Shown here: positions 1 to 7,280 of the stretch, one piece after another | Position numbering within the stretch: position 1 is the stretch's first letter | Layout of the letters: every line of letters starts with the position of its first letter | Assembly (NCBI GenBank): GCA_017441205.1 | Contig: JAFRYG010000123.1 | Location: 1-35,969 of the forward strand | Source: Pseudomonadota bacterium | GTDB lineage: Bacteria; Myxococcota_A; Bradymonadia; UBA4248 | Length of the DNA stretch: 35,969 nt | Direction: 5' to 3' | The notes under the pieces: model-generated | Database searches by the model: none | The model's input: only the letters and a program-made list of their open reading frames with translations | What the model was told of the DNA's origin: nothing | Made by a program: the position numbers and the translations under genes

Positions 1-22
1 AGTTTGATCTCTTAGTATATTG

Positions 23-43
23 AGACGTCCGAACCGGACGTCT
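23..43. repeat. GACGT-type palindrome, copy 1
   Basis: AGACGTCCG and CGGACGTCT form a 9-bp hairpin around a three-base AAC loop, followed by TTTAC. This is the first member of a family of intergenic hairpins sharing outer bases AGAC...GTCT and a TCTTTAC or TCTCTAAC tail, while the inner stem differs between copies. Other copies are at 59, 3667, 11756 and 13238. It is too far from any stop codon to be assigned as a terminator, and no T-run follows. Confidence 0.6.
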
Positions 44-58
44 TTACTTGTGTTTTAG

Positions 59-78
59 AGACGTTCCAAGGAACGTCT
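59..78. repeat. GACGT-type palindrome, copy 2
   Basis: AGACGTTCC-AA-GGAACGTCT is a perfect 9-bp stem followed by TTACAG. It lies 15 bp after copy 1 and has a different inner stem (TTCC/GGAA against TCCG/CGGA), so pairing is kept while sequence changes. A further small hairpin (GGGTAT...ATACCC, 84-100) follows directly. Confidence 0.6.
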
Positions 79-100
79 TTACAGGGTATTACCCATACCC

Positions 101-258
101 CGTATCTTATTTAGGCTCGCACTTCTGCTTCTTGTTTCTCTCTCTTCTTCGGTTTTCAATTCTGTCGGAGATTCAATCGAACCCCTCGAACGAGGCGGCC
201 TTATACGCGTAGTGATTTCATGTGTCAAATATTATTTCAATTTTTTTCAAAAAAAGTA
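101..258. other. Intergenic stretch without a recognisable gene
   Basis: I see no coding region here. The stretch contains a pyrimidine-rich segment around 121-160, a small CCTCG/CGAGG hairpin near 185-196 and an A/T-rich TTTTTTTCAAAAAAAG segment near 241-256. It lies between the paired palindromes and the bulged-G hairpins upstream of the protein kinase gene. Confidence 0.5.
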
Positions 259-290
259 CTTTGGCCGTATTGCGCCGCAATAGGCCAAAG
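259..290 (+). repeat. Bulged-G TAT/ATA hairpin, copy E1
   Basis: Outer stem CTTTGGCC (259-266) pairs with GGCCAAAG (283-290). A single unpaired G (267) follows the 5' outer arm. The inner stem starts with TAT and ends with ATA (TATTGC...GCAATA, 268-282). The same layout, with different stem sequences, recurs at least ten more times in this window. E1 lies directly next to copy E2. Confidence 0.7.
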
Positions 291-291
291 C

Positions 292-334
292 ATGCCGCGT
301 ATGGCTGTGCACACATGCGCAGCCATAGCGGCAT
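292..334 (+). repeat. Bulged-G TAT/ATA hairpin, copy E2
   Basis: Outer arms ATGCCGC (292-298) and GCGGCAT (328-334) pair perfectly. The unpaired G is at 299. The inner stem TATGGCTG (300-307) pairs with CAGCCATA (320-327) and may extend by three further pairs, one of them G:T. It is in tandem with E1, one base away, upstream of the protein kinase gene. Confidence 0.7.
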
Positions 335-445
335 AATGAGCCGCAAACGATAAAATATCATTCATATCCAAGGTTGACATATTGCCAAGAAACCCATCGC
401 GCGGTAAAATAAAGTGGTTTTTTGTTTCGATATGGAAGGCAAAAC

Positions 446-2716
446 GTGATTCAACCGATAATTTTTGGAAAATTTATTCTTCTTGAACGAGTCAGTGTCG
501 GCGGAATGGCCGAGGTATACCGTGCAAAGTTGCTCAATGCCCCGGATTTTGAGCGATTTTTTGCCATCAAGAGGATCCTGCCTCATCTGGCCGCAGATAA
601 AGACTTTGTCACGATGTTCATCAATGAAGCCAAAGTGGCCGTTGAACTCGAACATCCCAATGTCTGCCAGATTTATGAGCTCGGACGACTCGGACAGTCC
701 CACTACATTGCGATGGAATACATCGCAGGCAGAGACGTTCAGGCCATTCAGAGCTACTATCGGAAACATAAGAAAATTATGAGCATCAGCCAGGCCTGCT
801 TTATCATCGCACAGGCCGCACAGGGGCTGGACTATGCTCACAGAGCTGTCGATGCATCCGGACAGCCCCTCGGGCTCGTCCACCGGGATGTCAGTCCTCA
901 GAATCTTCTCGTCACTTATGACGGCGTCGTCAAACTCATTGATTTTGGCGTTTCCAAAGCCGCACGCAAAACCACACACTCGAAAAGTGGCGTCCTGAAA
1001 GGAAAATTCAGTTACATGAGTCCGGAACAGGCCGTCGATGGTCCCATCGATCACCGCTCTGACATTTTTGCACTCGGTGTCGTTTTCTGGGAACTTCTTA
1101 CAGGACGCAGGCTGTTTCAATCGGAAAGTGAATTCGCAATTCTCGAAATGATCAGCGAATGCAAGATCGAAAAGCCGAGCAAGTACAACCGGATGATCCC
1201 GGAAGCCGTCGAACGCATCTGCATGAAAGCCCTCGAAAAAGACGTTTCCAAGCGATACGCCTGGGCCAGTGAAATGGTGATCGATCTGCTCGAGTTCATC
1301 AACAGCTGCAAAACCCCCTTTACTCAATGGCATCTTCAGACATGGATGTGCAAAGCGTTTGAAGCCGAGTTCCAGGGCGAGTGGGAAAAAATCCCCATCT
1401 TCAAACAACTCAACACACCCGAAGATGTCGAAAAATACAACATTGAACACGCCGAGGAATACCGTTCCCTTCAGAATATACAGGCTCTTTCAGGCGATAG
1501 CGATGACAAAAACACCGAGTCCGAGCAGTCGCAAGCAGCTCAATCCATTTCATCCAATATTTCTGCGGCATCCGAATCAGATGCATCTTCCGCTGCTTCC
1601 ACCGAAGGTGCGGCAGAATCCGAAGATTCATCCTCTTCTCAAAATACAAAATCCGCTTCCATTTCCGATCCAGTAAAATCCGCAGCCAGCATCAGCAAAC
1701 CGCTGCCCAATGTCAAATCCGTCAATCTCAACATTGGCTCGAGTGTATCATCCGAAAAAGAAACATCAGGGCAGAAACTCAGTATCTCATCGTCATCACT
1801 CACTACCGAGAACGATGATGATCTCGAACTCGAGCCAGAAGGTATCGCACCGAGCGTCTCTGATCCCCAGATCCTTAAATTCAAGCGCGAAGAAAAAAAA
1901 GCGAGGACTCGCAAGGGACTCATAGCATTCATCATCGTTATATGTACGGCATTTATTGCATGCCCGATTTTGCTGACGCTCAACATAATCAAAGCCCCTA
2001 TGCCGGCGGTAATTCTTCCGACGTCGGCCTCGCTCTACTATACACTGGCACCGGATTCCCCCGAAGCAAAAGTCACTCTGTACGCAACCCCCAAAGATGA
2101 TAATGCGCCCATAAAAACCGTCACAGGAAATACACCTTTCACCGATCTGCCGGCGGGCAATTACACGATTACAGTGGATATGCCCGGATATGAACAGGAA
2201 TCATTCCTCCTCACTCTCGAAAACGGCAAATTTGAAACGCGCTTCGACATGACCCATCCATTGCCGCTCAAGACGCGTTACACTGTCAATGTCACGCCCG
2301 AAGATGCCAGACTCTACGTCAATGGCGTACTCGTCTCCGGCCAGGGTTCCCAGCGGACTATCGACAGCACGGTGGGGGAAGCCTATACCATTCGCGCCAT
2401 CAAACTCGGATATGAACCCAAAACACTGAGCGGAAATGTCGAAGAAAATATGGCTTTGAACCTTGAACTCTCGCAAAGCGGCGATGTTTCAATGCAAATT
2501 GCCTCCGATCCCCCGCACAGCAGCGTCATTATTTATGCCGATGACAAAGTTGCCATGCGCGGCGAAACCCCCATGACAATTCCAAAAGTCGACATCTCTG
2601 CCCCAATGACTATTGAAATTCAGCATCCGGGGCTGCCAGTCTGGAAGAAGGAAATTGACTTCAGTACAATCGAAACGAGCGATATCCGCTTCTTTGCGGA
2701 TCTCAAACATAACTGA
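446..2716 (+). CDS. Membrane Ser/Thr protein kinase with PEGA repeats
   Basis: This is a Hanks-type serine/threonine kinase of 756 residues that should phosphorylate proteins in the cytoplasm. Visible elements are the glycine-rich loop with GGMAEVY (about residues 17-23), the ATP-binding lysine in AIKR (residue 42), the catalytic HRD (146-148, in HRDVSPQNL), DFG (166-168) and an SPE replacing APE. A long Ser/Ala/Glu-rich linker follows, then one membrane span (about 492-515), then about 240 presumably extracytoplasmic residues. These contain PEGA-like repeats (roughly 542-592, 616-665 and 682-756; the second reads VTPEDARLYVNG). The family is typical of Myxococcota. I chose the GTG at 446 because GGAAGG sits seven bases upstream; an in-frame TTG at 422 would add eight residues but lacks a ribosome site. 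The substrate is unknown. The PEGA part may bind envelope polymers or proteins (inference). Confidence 0.9.
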   Translation: MIQPIIFGKFILLERVSVGGMAEVYRAKLLNAPDFERFFAIKRILPHLAADKDFVTMFINEAKVAVELEHPNVCQIYELGRLGQSHYIAMEYIAGRDVQAIQSYYRKHKKIMSISQACFIIAQAAQGLDYAHRAVDASGQPLGLVHRDVSPQNLLVTYDGVVKLIDFGVSKAARKTTHSKSGVLKGKFSYMSPEQAVDGPIDHRSDIFALGVVFWELLTGRRLFQSESEFAILEMISECKIEKPSKYNRMIPEAVERICMKALEKDVSKRYAWASEMVIDLLEFINSCKTPFTQWHLQTWMCKAFEAEFQGEWEKIPIFKQLNTPEDVEKYNIEHAEEYRSLQNIQALSGDSDDKNTESEQSQAAQSISSNISAASESDASSAASTEGAAESEDSSSSQNTKSASISDPVKSAASISKPLPNVKSVNLNIGSSVSSEKETSGQKLSISSSSLTTENDDDLELEPEGIAPSVSDPQILKFKREEKKARTRKGLIAFIIVICTAFIACPILLTLNIIKAPMPAVILPTSASLYYTLAPDSPEAKVTLYATPKDDNAPIKTVTGNTPFTDLPAGNYTITVDMPGYEQESFLLTLENGKFETRFDMTHPLPLKTRYTVNVTPEDARLYVNGVLVSGQGSQRTIDSTVGEAYTIRAIKLGYEPKTLSGNVEENMALNLELSQSGDVSMQIASDPPHSSVIIYADDKVAMRGETPMTIPKVDISAPMTIEIQHPGLPVWKKEIDFSTIETSDIRFFADLKHN

Positions 2717-2741
2717 TTCGATGAATTCCAGCTGTAAAACC

Positions 2742-2770
2742 TTGACAAATCCCCACGTACAGGATAGATA
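2742..2770 (+). promoter_or_regulatory. Sigma70-type promoter of the orphan RM-like gene
   Basis: TTGACA (2742-2747), a 17-bp spacer and TAGATA (2765-2770) form a near-consensus promoter. It starts 25 bp after the kinase stop codon and gives a leader of about 68 nt before the ATG at 2845. The next gene is therefore independently transcribed. Confidence 0.7.
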
Positions 2771-2844
2771 CCTGCGCGTTTGTTTGTGTGCACATGTTTG
2801 CGCATGTTCGTTTACCTCTTTCATCCCTCTGAGAACTTTAATCT

Positions 2845-3522
2845 ATGACAACATCCAATGTGATTGTGAATGCTGGTGGTTTCTTTGCTGCTGATGTTGA
2901 AGAACGTCTCGCTGCATCTGATCTTTATACCCACGAGGAACTCGCCGAAAAATTCGAACACCTCTGTGAACATTTCGAACGCCATCATGCCCATCTGAAT
3001 GATGATGCAACAGCTGCGCAGGTTGGTTTCTTCCTCGTCAATCGTGCCCTGCACATTCTCGACTATGCCCACAGCCACAATGAGCCTCTTGGCGAAGATG
3101 TTCGTATTGAATATACCCTCTTCAATAGTGCAGAAGCTTTCCTCGCTCATGTAGCAGGACGCGGTACAAGCGCTTTCTTCAATGGTGCATGCGGCGTCGC
3201 CAAAGTCGCTGCCTGGGCCGCAAATCTCGACGAACCCATTAAAAATGAAGAAGGTGAAGCCGGTGATCCTCCCGCATTCGAGCTCGATGAACAGATGCGC
3301 GCCACCAATCTGCAGTGGGCTATCCTCACAAATGGCCGTATCTGGAGACTCTTCCACAAAAATACATGCGCCATGATGAATACCTATTTCGAGATGGATC
3401 TTCTTCACATCCTCGAAAATCGCGACACCGATATGTTCAAACTTTTCGTCTGCGCATTCTCTTCGAAAGCAATCTCTTTCGATAAATCCGGCGCATGCCC
3501 CGACAAAGCCCTCCTCGCCTGA
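2845..3522 (+). CDS. Orphan protein like the N-terminal part of type IIG (Eco57I-like) enzymes
   Basis: The 225-residue protein contains LQWAILTNGRIWRLF (about residues 157-171) followed by YFEMDLLHIL and a segment ending MFKLFVCAFSSKAI. This order matches the region in front of the methyltransferase domain of large Eco57I/type IIG and PglX-like restriction-modification enzymes, where 'W.ILTNGR.WRLY' precedes a 'YYE.DL' segment. Here it stands alone: no methyltransferase motif follows, the ORF ends in a proper stop, and an intrinsic terminator follows. I see no clear PD-(D/E)xK nuclease motif. It has its own strong promoter, so it does not look like random decay. It could be a domesticated remnant, a regulator or a defence-associated accessory. 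The family link is moderately secure; the function is unknown. Confidence 0.6.
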   Translation: MTTSNVIVNAGGFFAADVEERLAASDLYTHEELAEKFEHLCEHFERHHAHLNDDATAAQVGFFLVNRALHILDYAHSHNEPLGEDVRIEYTLFNSAEAFLAHVAGRGTSAFFNGACGVAKVAAWAANLDEPIKNEEGEAGDPPAFELDEQMRATNLQWAILTNGRIWRLFHKNTCAMMNTYFEMDLLHILENRDTDMFKLFVCAFSSKAISFDKSGACPDKALLA

Positions 3523-3546
3523 TGCTGGTCTTTGTTCCGTAAATAC

Positions 3547-3581
3547 AAGCCTTTGGTGCTCCGGCAGCAAAGGCTTTTTTT
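3547..3581 (+). terminator. Intrinsic terminator after the orphan RM-like gene
   Basis: AAGCCTTTG (3547-3555) pairs with CAAAGGCTT (3568-3576) around a 12-base loop, and the T-run continues to 3581. It ends the single-gene transcript starting at the promoter at 2742. Confidence 0.8.
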
Positions 3582-3666
3582 GTTTTTGCCCCTGTCTCAC
3601 TCACGGCTGTGGCCTTCACCTCAGGGGCGTGGCTAATTCTATGATGCATTGACCATAATGCAGACT

Positions 3667-3684
3667 GACATTCTCCGGAATGTC
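3667..3684. repeat. GACGT-type palindrome, copy 3 (variant)
   Basis: GACATTC (3667-3673) pairs with GAATGTC (3678-3684), followed by TCTAACCAACAACCACC. The arm has changed from GACGT to GACAT, and the other arm has changed with it. The TCTCTAAC tail and the purine-poor AACCACC run match copies 4 and 5. It lies 24 bp before the next gene start. Confidence 0.55.
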
Positions 3685-3707
3685 TCTAACCAACAACCAC
3701 CAATCAA

Positions 3708-4784
3708 ATGTCCGATATTAACCAACTGCAATCCCTGCTCGCTTCGGGAATTGATAATCACCTGTATTCCTGTGCACAGCTCGTTATCTCTGATGCAAAA
3801 CATGACATCGCCAATTTATACGTCGGAAAAACGCGACTGAATTACGGAAAAAATGATTCCAATTGCCGCGCAAATGCCATCACATCCGAAACGCTGTTTG
3901 ATGTTGCCAGTCTCACAAAACCGATTGCGACGACTTCACTCGTCATGCAGGCATTGGCCGAACGAAAGTTCTCCCTCAAACAAAAGCTCATTACGCTGAA
4001 CTCATTTCCCCTGCCTTCCTGGTGTCTGGGATGCACCATCGAGGAATTGCTCAGCCATCAGACGCCCTTGCCGGCATGGTTCGATTTCCACGAAACCCTT
4101 CCGCGCCGCGAGGATCACGAAACCGCAAAACGGGCATTTGCAATCGCCTGTCAAAAGCTGAATCCGCGCGACGATAACCAATCGTGGTGCTACTCCGATA
4201 TCGGTTTCATTATTCTCGGATTCCTGCTCGAATCGATTTACGGCATGGAGCTGGACAAACTGTTCAGTCAAAAGGTTGCAGAACCACTCGGCCTCGAATC
4301 ACAAATGATGTACCGACCTCTGCATCATGTCGACCGAAGCACAATTGCCGCAACATGTCCCTATCAGGATGCCTACATCCAGGGTCATCCGGATGATGCC
4401 AATGCCCGCGCTCTGACTCATATTGCGGGCCATGCCGGTCTTTTTGCCTCTGCCCGGGCAATTGCCGCATTCGTCCGGTCACTCATCAGCCATTCCTTCC
4501 CATGCCCCGCATCCATCATCGATCAGTTTTTAACCTACAGGAGTCCCCGAACACCGTTCGCGCTCGGATGGGATCGCCCGACATCCGATGACTCGCTTTC
4601 AGCCAGAAAAGCCGGCGACAATGTGATCGGCCACCTCGGGTTTACGGGCTGCTCCGTCTGGATCGATCTCGATACCAAACGAAGTGTCACATTGCTCACC
4701 AATCGGACGCATATGAATGACAATCCCAAATCCATCGCGGATTTGCGCAGAAAAATCCACAAACTATCCTGGGAACTGCCATGA
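3708..4784 (+). CDS. Serine beta-lactamase-family hydrolase (class C/PBP-like)
   Basis: A 358-residue member of the serine beta-lactamase/penicillin-binding superfamily. The SxxK motif is SLTK in DVASLTKPIATT (about residues 66-69). The second motif is YSD in WCYSDIGF, where many relatives have YSN or YAN. The third is HLGFTG near residue 312, comparable to the HTGFTG of esterase EstB-like relatives. There is no signal peptide, so it is probably cytoplasmic, unlike true beta-lactamases. An esterase or peptidase acting on small substrates is more likely than antibiotic resistance (inference). The ATG has no obvious Shine-Dalgarno sequence. Its stop overlaps the ruvX start (ATGA at 4781-4784), so the two are probably co-translated. 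Confidence 0.8.
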   Translation: MSDINQLQSLLASGIDNHLYSCAQLVISDAKHDIANLYVGKTRLNYGKNDSNCRANAITSETLFDVASLTKPIATTSLVMQALAERKFSLKQKLITLNSFPLPSWCLGCTIEELLSHQTPLPAWFDFHETLPRREDHETAKRAFAIACQKLNPRDDNQSWCYSDIGFIILGFLLESIYGMELDKLFSQKVAEPLGLESQMMYRPLHHVDRSTIAATCPYQDAYIQGHPDDANARALTHIAGHAGLFASARAIAAFVRSLISHSFPCPASIIDQFLTYRSPRTPFALGWDRPTSDDSLSARKAGDNVIGHLGFTGCSVWIDLDTKRSVTLLTNRTHMNDNPKSIADLRRKIHKLSWELP

Positions 4785-5200
4785 AAATGCGTACTGCTGC
4801 GCTGGATATCGGAACAGTCCGGATTGGCATTGCCATATCCAATCCGGAAGGTACCATTGCACTGGCCCACAGCACACTGCACCTGAACCAGTGTCCCAAT
4901 CCATTCGAAGAAATCGCCGGGATCCTCGCCGAAAATGATATTCACCAGATCGTTGTCGGCTGGCCGCTCGAACTGGATGGTTCCGAAGGTCCTGCCATTA
5001 AACGCACCAGGCAATTCCTTAAAAAACTCAAAGCGGCCTGTCCGGATATTAAAATATTCCGCCAGGACGAACGCCTGACCTCATCACAGGCCGAAAATGC
5101 CCTCCAGGAAATGGAAACCAGAGGATCCCACAAAAAAGATGTCGTCGATGCGATGGCTGCCACACTGATTCTGCAGACATACCTCGATCGAATCTATTGA
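4781..5200 (+). CDS. ruvX: RuvX/YqgF family putative Holliday junction resolvase
   Basis: At 139 residues it has the standard family length. RuvX/YqgF proteins have an RNase H-like fold and act in 16S rRNA 5'-end maturation and possibly on branched DNA. Motifs are ALDIGTVRIGIAIS at the N-terminus with the first catalytic Asp, VVGWPLELDGSEG in the middle, DERLTSSQAE, and KKDVVDAMAATLIL with the last catalytic Asp. The family usually has GxGR or GxKR near the first Asp; here it is GTVR. The start overlaps the stop of the upstream hydrolase by ATGA. A second ATG six bases later would remove only two residues. Confidence 0.9.
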   Translation: MKMRTAALDIGTVRIGIAISNPEGTIALAHSTLHLNQCPNPFEEIAGILAENDIHQIVVGWPLELDGSEGPAIKRTRQFLKKLKAACPDIKIFRQDERLTSSQAENALQEMETRGSHKKDVVDAMAATLILQTYLDRIY

Positions 5201-5264
5201 CCCCCGCAAAACGCTGTTGTACAAAAATGCGTAGTTCTTTTCAGCCATCACAATGGAGACCGGC

Positions 5265-5732
5265 ATGCTGATTTATATCGTTGATGATCGTGGCATTCAT
5301 GGTGAATACGCTGAATTTCTGCATGCCCACAAGGACAGTCTGCCCGCCTTTGAGCTGGAAGTTTTTACGCACTGGCAGACGCTTTATGAAGCTATCCTGA
5401 ACAAGCGCCCGTCAGCCATTCTCGCGGATATGCGCTTTGATGCCATCGATCGTTCCGAATTGTATGGGGATATCGAAGGACTGGCAAATACCGATCGTTT
5501 CTGCGGCAATACGGAACGCGCAGAAGCACAAATCAGAAGCATGCAGGGCATGTTGATTTGCCGCGCTCTGCGGGAACATCAGATCACAGTGCCCATCATC
5601 CTCTTCGCTTCACTCGCCCCCGCCATACAAAAGAATGTCACACAGACACTCCAGCCCATACGCATTATCGAGGGACTCATTCTGCACGATGTCCGGGATG
5701 CTTTGCGCGAAATCGTCGTCTTTAACCCATAG
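5265..5732 (+). CDS. Receiver-like (CheY-fold) single-domain protein
   Basis: A 155-residue protein resembling response-regulator receiver domains. It begins with LIYIVDDRG (acidic pair) and has a candidate phospho-acceptor Asp in SAILADMRFD, followed by a long insertion (about residues 63-90) containing many acidic and polar residues. The later strand TVPIILFASLAP carries the Ser of the usual Ser/Thr position, but the conserved Lys of the next strand is not evident (IRIIEGLILH). Phosphorylation is therefore doubtful. There is no output domain. I start at ATG 5265 because GGAG (5255-5258) lies six bases upstream; an ATG at 5253 overlaps that site and adds four residues. No partner histidine kinase is adjacent. 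Confidence 0.6.
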   Translation: MLIYIVDDRGIHGEYAEFLHAHKDSLPAFELEVFTHWQTLYEAILNKRPSAILADMRFDAIDRSELYGDIEGLANTDRFCGNTERAEAQIRSMQGMLICRALREHQITVPIILFASLAPAIQKNVTQTLQPIRIIEGLILHDVRDALREIVVFNP

Positions 5733-5818
5733 TCTCCACAAGCATGACGATTGAACGAAGACCCGCAAGGGACTTCCCACGTCTGGCCGCAGATCACAGG
5801 GCTCTGCGATTCACACCG

Positions 5819-6808
5819 CTAAAATGGCAGAGCAACTTCATTGTCCCAGGGACGCGGCGGTTCGAACCTAACCTTTTTCTTGGTTTTTTGTGACTTCTGA
5901 GCACCTGCTTCATCCTTTTTCGCATCATTCGCATTATCTTCAGCAGGATTATTATTCTCTGCCCCGGAATCAGCTGCAGCATGATGCGGAACAGCCGCAG
6001 GCACAGGTTCCGCCGCTGCAGGCATTTTGGGAGCTTCATAGGGCAAACCATTGATCGCCCGATAGACCGTATCACTGAAACCATCCATTGCCCGACGAAC
6101 GGCAGGATTCTGAATGCATGCAATATAACTCTGGTTCGAATTCAGATGAAGAATTCTCATTTGATATAATTGTGCATATTCGGGAGATTCAAAGTATTTA
6201 ATAATTAAAAAATTATCATGCAGGTTACGCAATACAGAATCCTTCAGATAATCACTCAGCATTCTTCCCATTTCATCACAGTTGCCGATGCTCAAATCTA
6301 CTTTCGCACTCAGGTCAATCAGATTTTCAATATTATATACACAATTCAGTATCTCCGAAAACGCCTTGTCTTTGGTCTTAGATACATCTGAATTATCACG
6401 ACATTTCGAAAACGTCCGCATCTTAATCTGATAAAAAATACTTTCAAGTTCCATCCGGGCCCGGCTCACTTCAACATCATTCAGACACTTTCCATACAAT
6501 TCATTCGATAATAATTTATCAGTCTTCTTTTTTAACGATGTATAAAGTGCGGCCTCTTCCTTTTCCTCGATTCTGAGCGGATCGCACGGCCAGTGCTCCA
6601 CAGTCTCGCTGACCATCGACTGTCTGTATTTATCCAGAACCCCGTTGATTCCCTCCGCCATTTCATGACAATTCGCGGTATATTCCGATATATTCAAAAG
6701 GCTGTCGTAGGCATCCATTATATTGTCTTTCGACAGACGATCGACATCACACCCGATCAAACTGACTGCCATAAAGAAAAGACACACACTATAAATCATG
6801 TACCGCAT
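5819..6808 (-). CDS. Hypothetical alpha-helical lipoprotein with proline-rich tail
   Basis: The 329-residue product begins with a lipoprotein signal peptide ending in the lipobox SLIGC (Cys20), so it should be a membrane-anchored envelope protein. The body (about 25-260) is polar and probably helical, with scattered Cys residues (such as NCHEMAEG, GNCDEMGR and FSKCRDN) that may form disulfides. The last 75 residues are Pro/Ala/Glu-rich and then Lys-rich (KTKKKVRFEPP). I do not recognise the family. The open frame extends to 7108, but ATG 6808 starts the signal peptide and has AGGGTGA about eight bases upstream. It stands alone, convergent with the receiver-like gene. Confidence 0.75.
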   Translation of the reverse strand: MRYMIYSVCLFFMAVSLIGCDVDRLSKDNIMDAYDSLLNISEYTANCHEMAEGINGVLDKYRQSMVSETVEHWPCDPLRIEEKEEAALYTSLKKKTDKLLSNELYGKCLNDVEVSRARMELESIFYQIKMRTFSKCRDNSDVSKTKDKAFSEILNCVYNIENLIDLSAKVDLSIGNCDEMGRMLSDYLKDSVLRNLHDNFLIIKYFESPEYAQLYQMRILHLNSNQSYIACIQNPAVRRAMDGFSDTVYRAINGLPYEAPKMPAAAEPVPAAVPHHAAADSGAENNNPAEDNANDAKKDEAGAQKSQKTKKKVRFEPPRPWDNEVALPF

Positions 6809-7219
6809 CACAAGTTCACCCTGGCACTTCAACCCTATCAATACTATTATCATGGCACTTTCAAAAGCACACACACTTACATCATACCCTCTAAGGAATA
6901 TCAGAACAACGACTTTTTGCCGTTCTGCGCCATGCAAACGATTTGGCTCTGTTCTGCGAGTGTGGATATTTTGTTCGCGAATATTTGCAATTCTGAGCAT
7001 GGAACCCAGAGCCTGGATCCAGGAACAGTGAATGCATTCCCAAAGCTCTGAGCAATGAAACACATATTCTTTGGAACATTGCATTTCCGACGTGGTTAGA
7101 CATACCAACTATTTACAAAACAGGACGACCGGAGGATAATCATGAAGCCCGTAAGGGGCTTCATCCGATCAGCCCCGGCTGTGTAAGCGCCGAAAACCAT
7201 AGAACAACAGGCATTCACA
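6809..7219. other. Intergenic region between divergent lipoprotein genes
   Basis: No gene is supported here. The 5' leaders of two divergent genes lie in this stretch. A hairpin TGAAGCCC-GTAA-GGGGCTTCA sits at 7143-7163 with no T-run on either side. In-frame extension of the minus-strand lipoprotein ORF through this stretch is biased in composition and carries no signal sequence, so I treat it as noncoding. Confidence 0.5.
7143..7163. repeat. Hairpin with GTAA loop
   Basis: TGAAGCCC (7143-7150) and GGGCTTCA (7156-7163) pair around GTAAG. A second hairpin with a GTAA loop (TGCGCT/AGCGCA) occurs at 23320-23335. There is no poly-T tail, so it is probably not a terminator. Confidence 0.45.
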
Positions 7220-7246
7220 TTGACTCATAACAAATAATATTATACA
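7220..7246 (+). promoter_or_regulatory. Possible promoter of the Cys-rich lipoprotein gene
   Basis: TTGACT (7220-7225) is followed after 15 bp by TATACA (7241-7246), or after 17 bp by TACATA. The region is very A/T-rich and the start codon is 35 bp downstream. The -35 box is good; the -10 choice is uncertain. Confidence 0.4.
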
Positions 7247-7280
7247 TATACATGGGATTATATCTAAAAGGAGACTGATT

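Noticed and set aside
374..410. TTGACA at 374-379 with TAAAAT at 405-410 as a promoter of the kinase gene
   Set aside because: The spacer would be 25 bp, far from 16-18; at the right distance the sequence is TCGCGC.
362..1450. Long minus-strand ORF opposite the protein kinase gene
   Set aside because: It is a shadow of the kinase frame: no ribosome site, no recognisable motif, and all kinase motifs are on the plus strand.
3708..4784. Antibiotic-resistance beta-lactamase
   Set aside because: No signal peptide, YSD in place of YxN, and coupled to ruvX; it is a superfamily member without evidence for drug hydrolysis.
6809..7108. N-terminal extension of the helical lipoprotein
   Set aside because: The extension precedes a normal lipoprotein signal peptide, which must be at the N-terminus to work.
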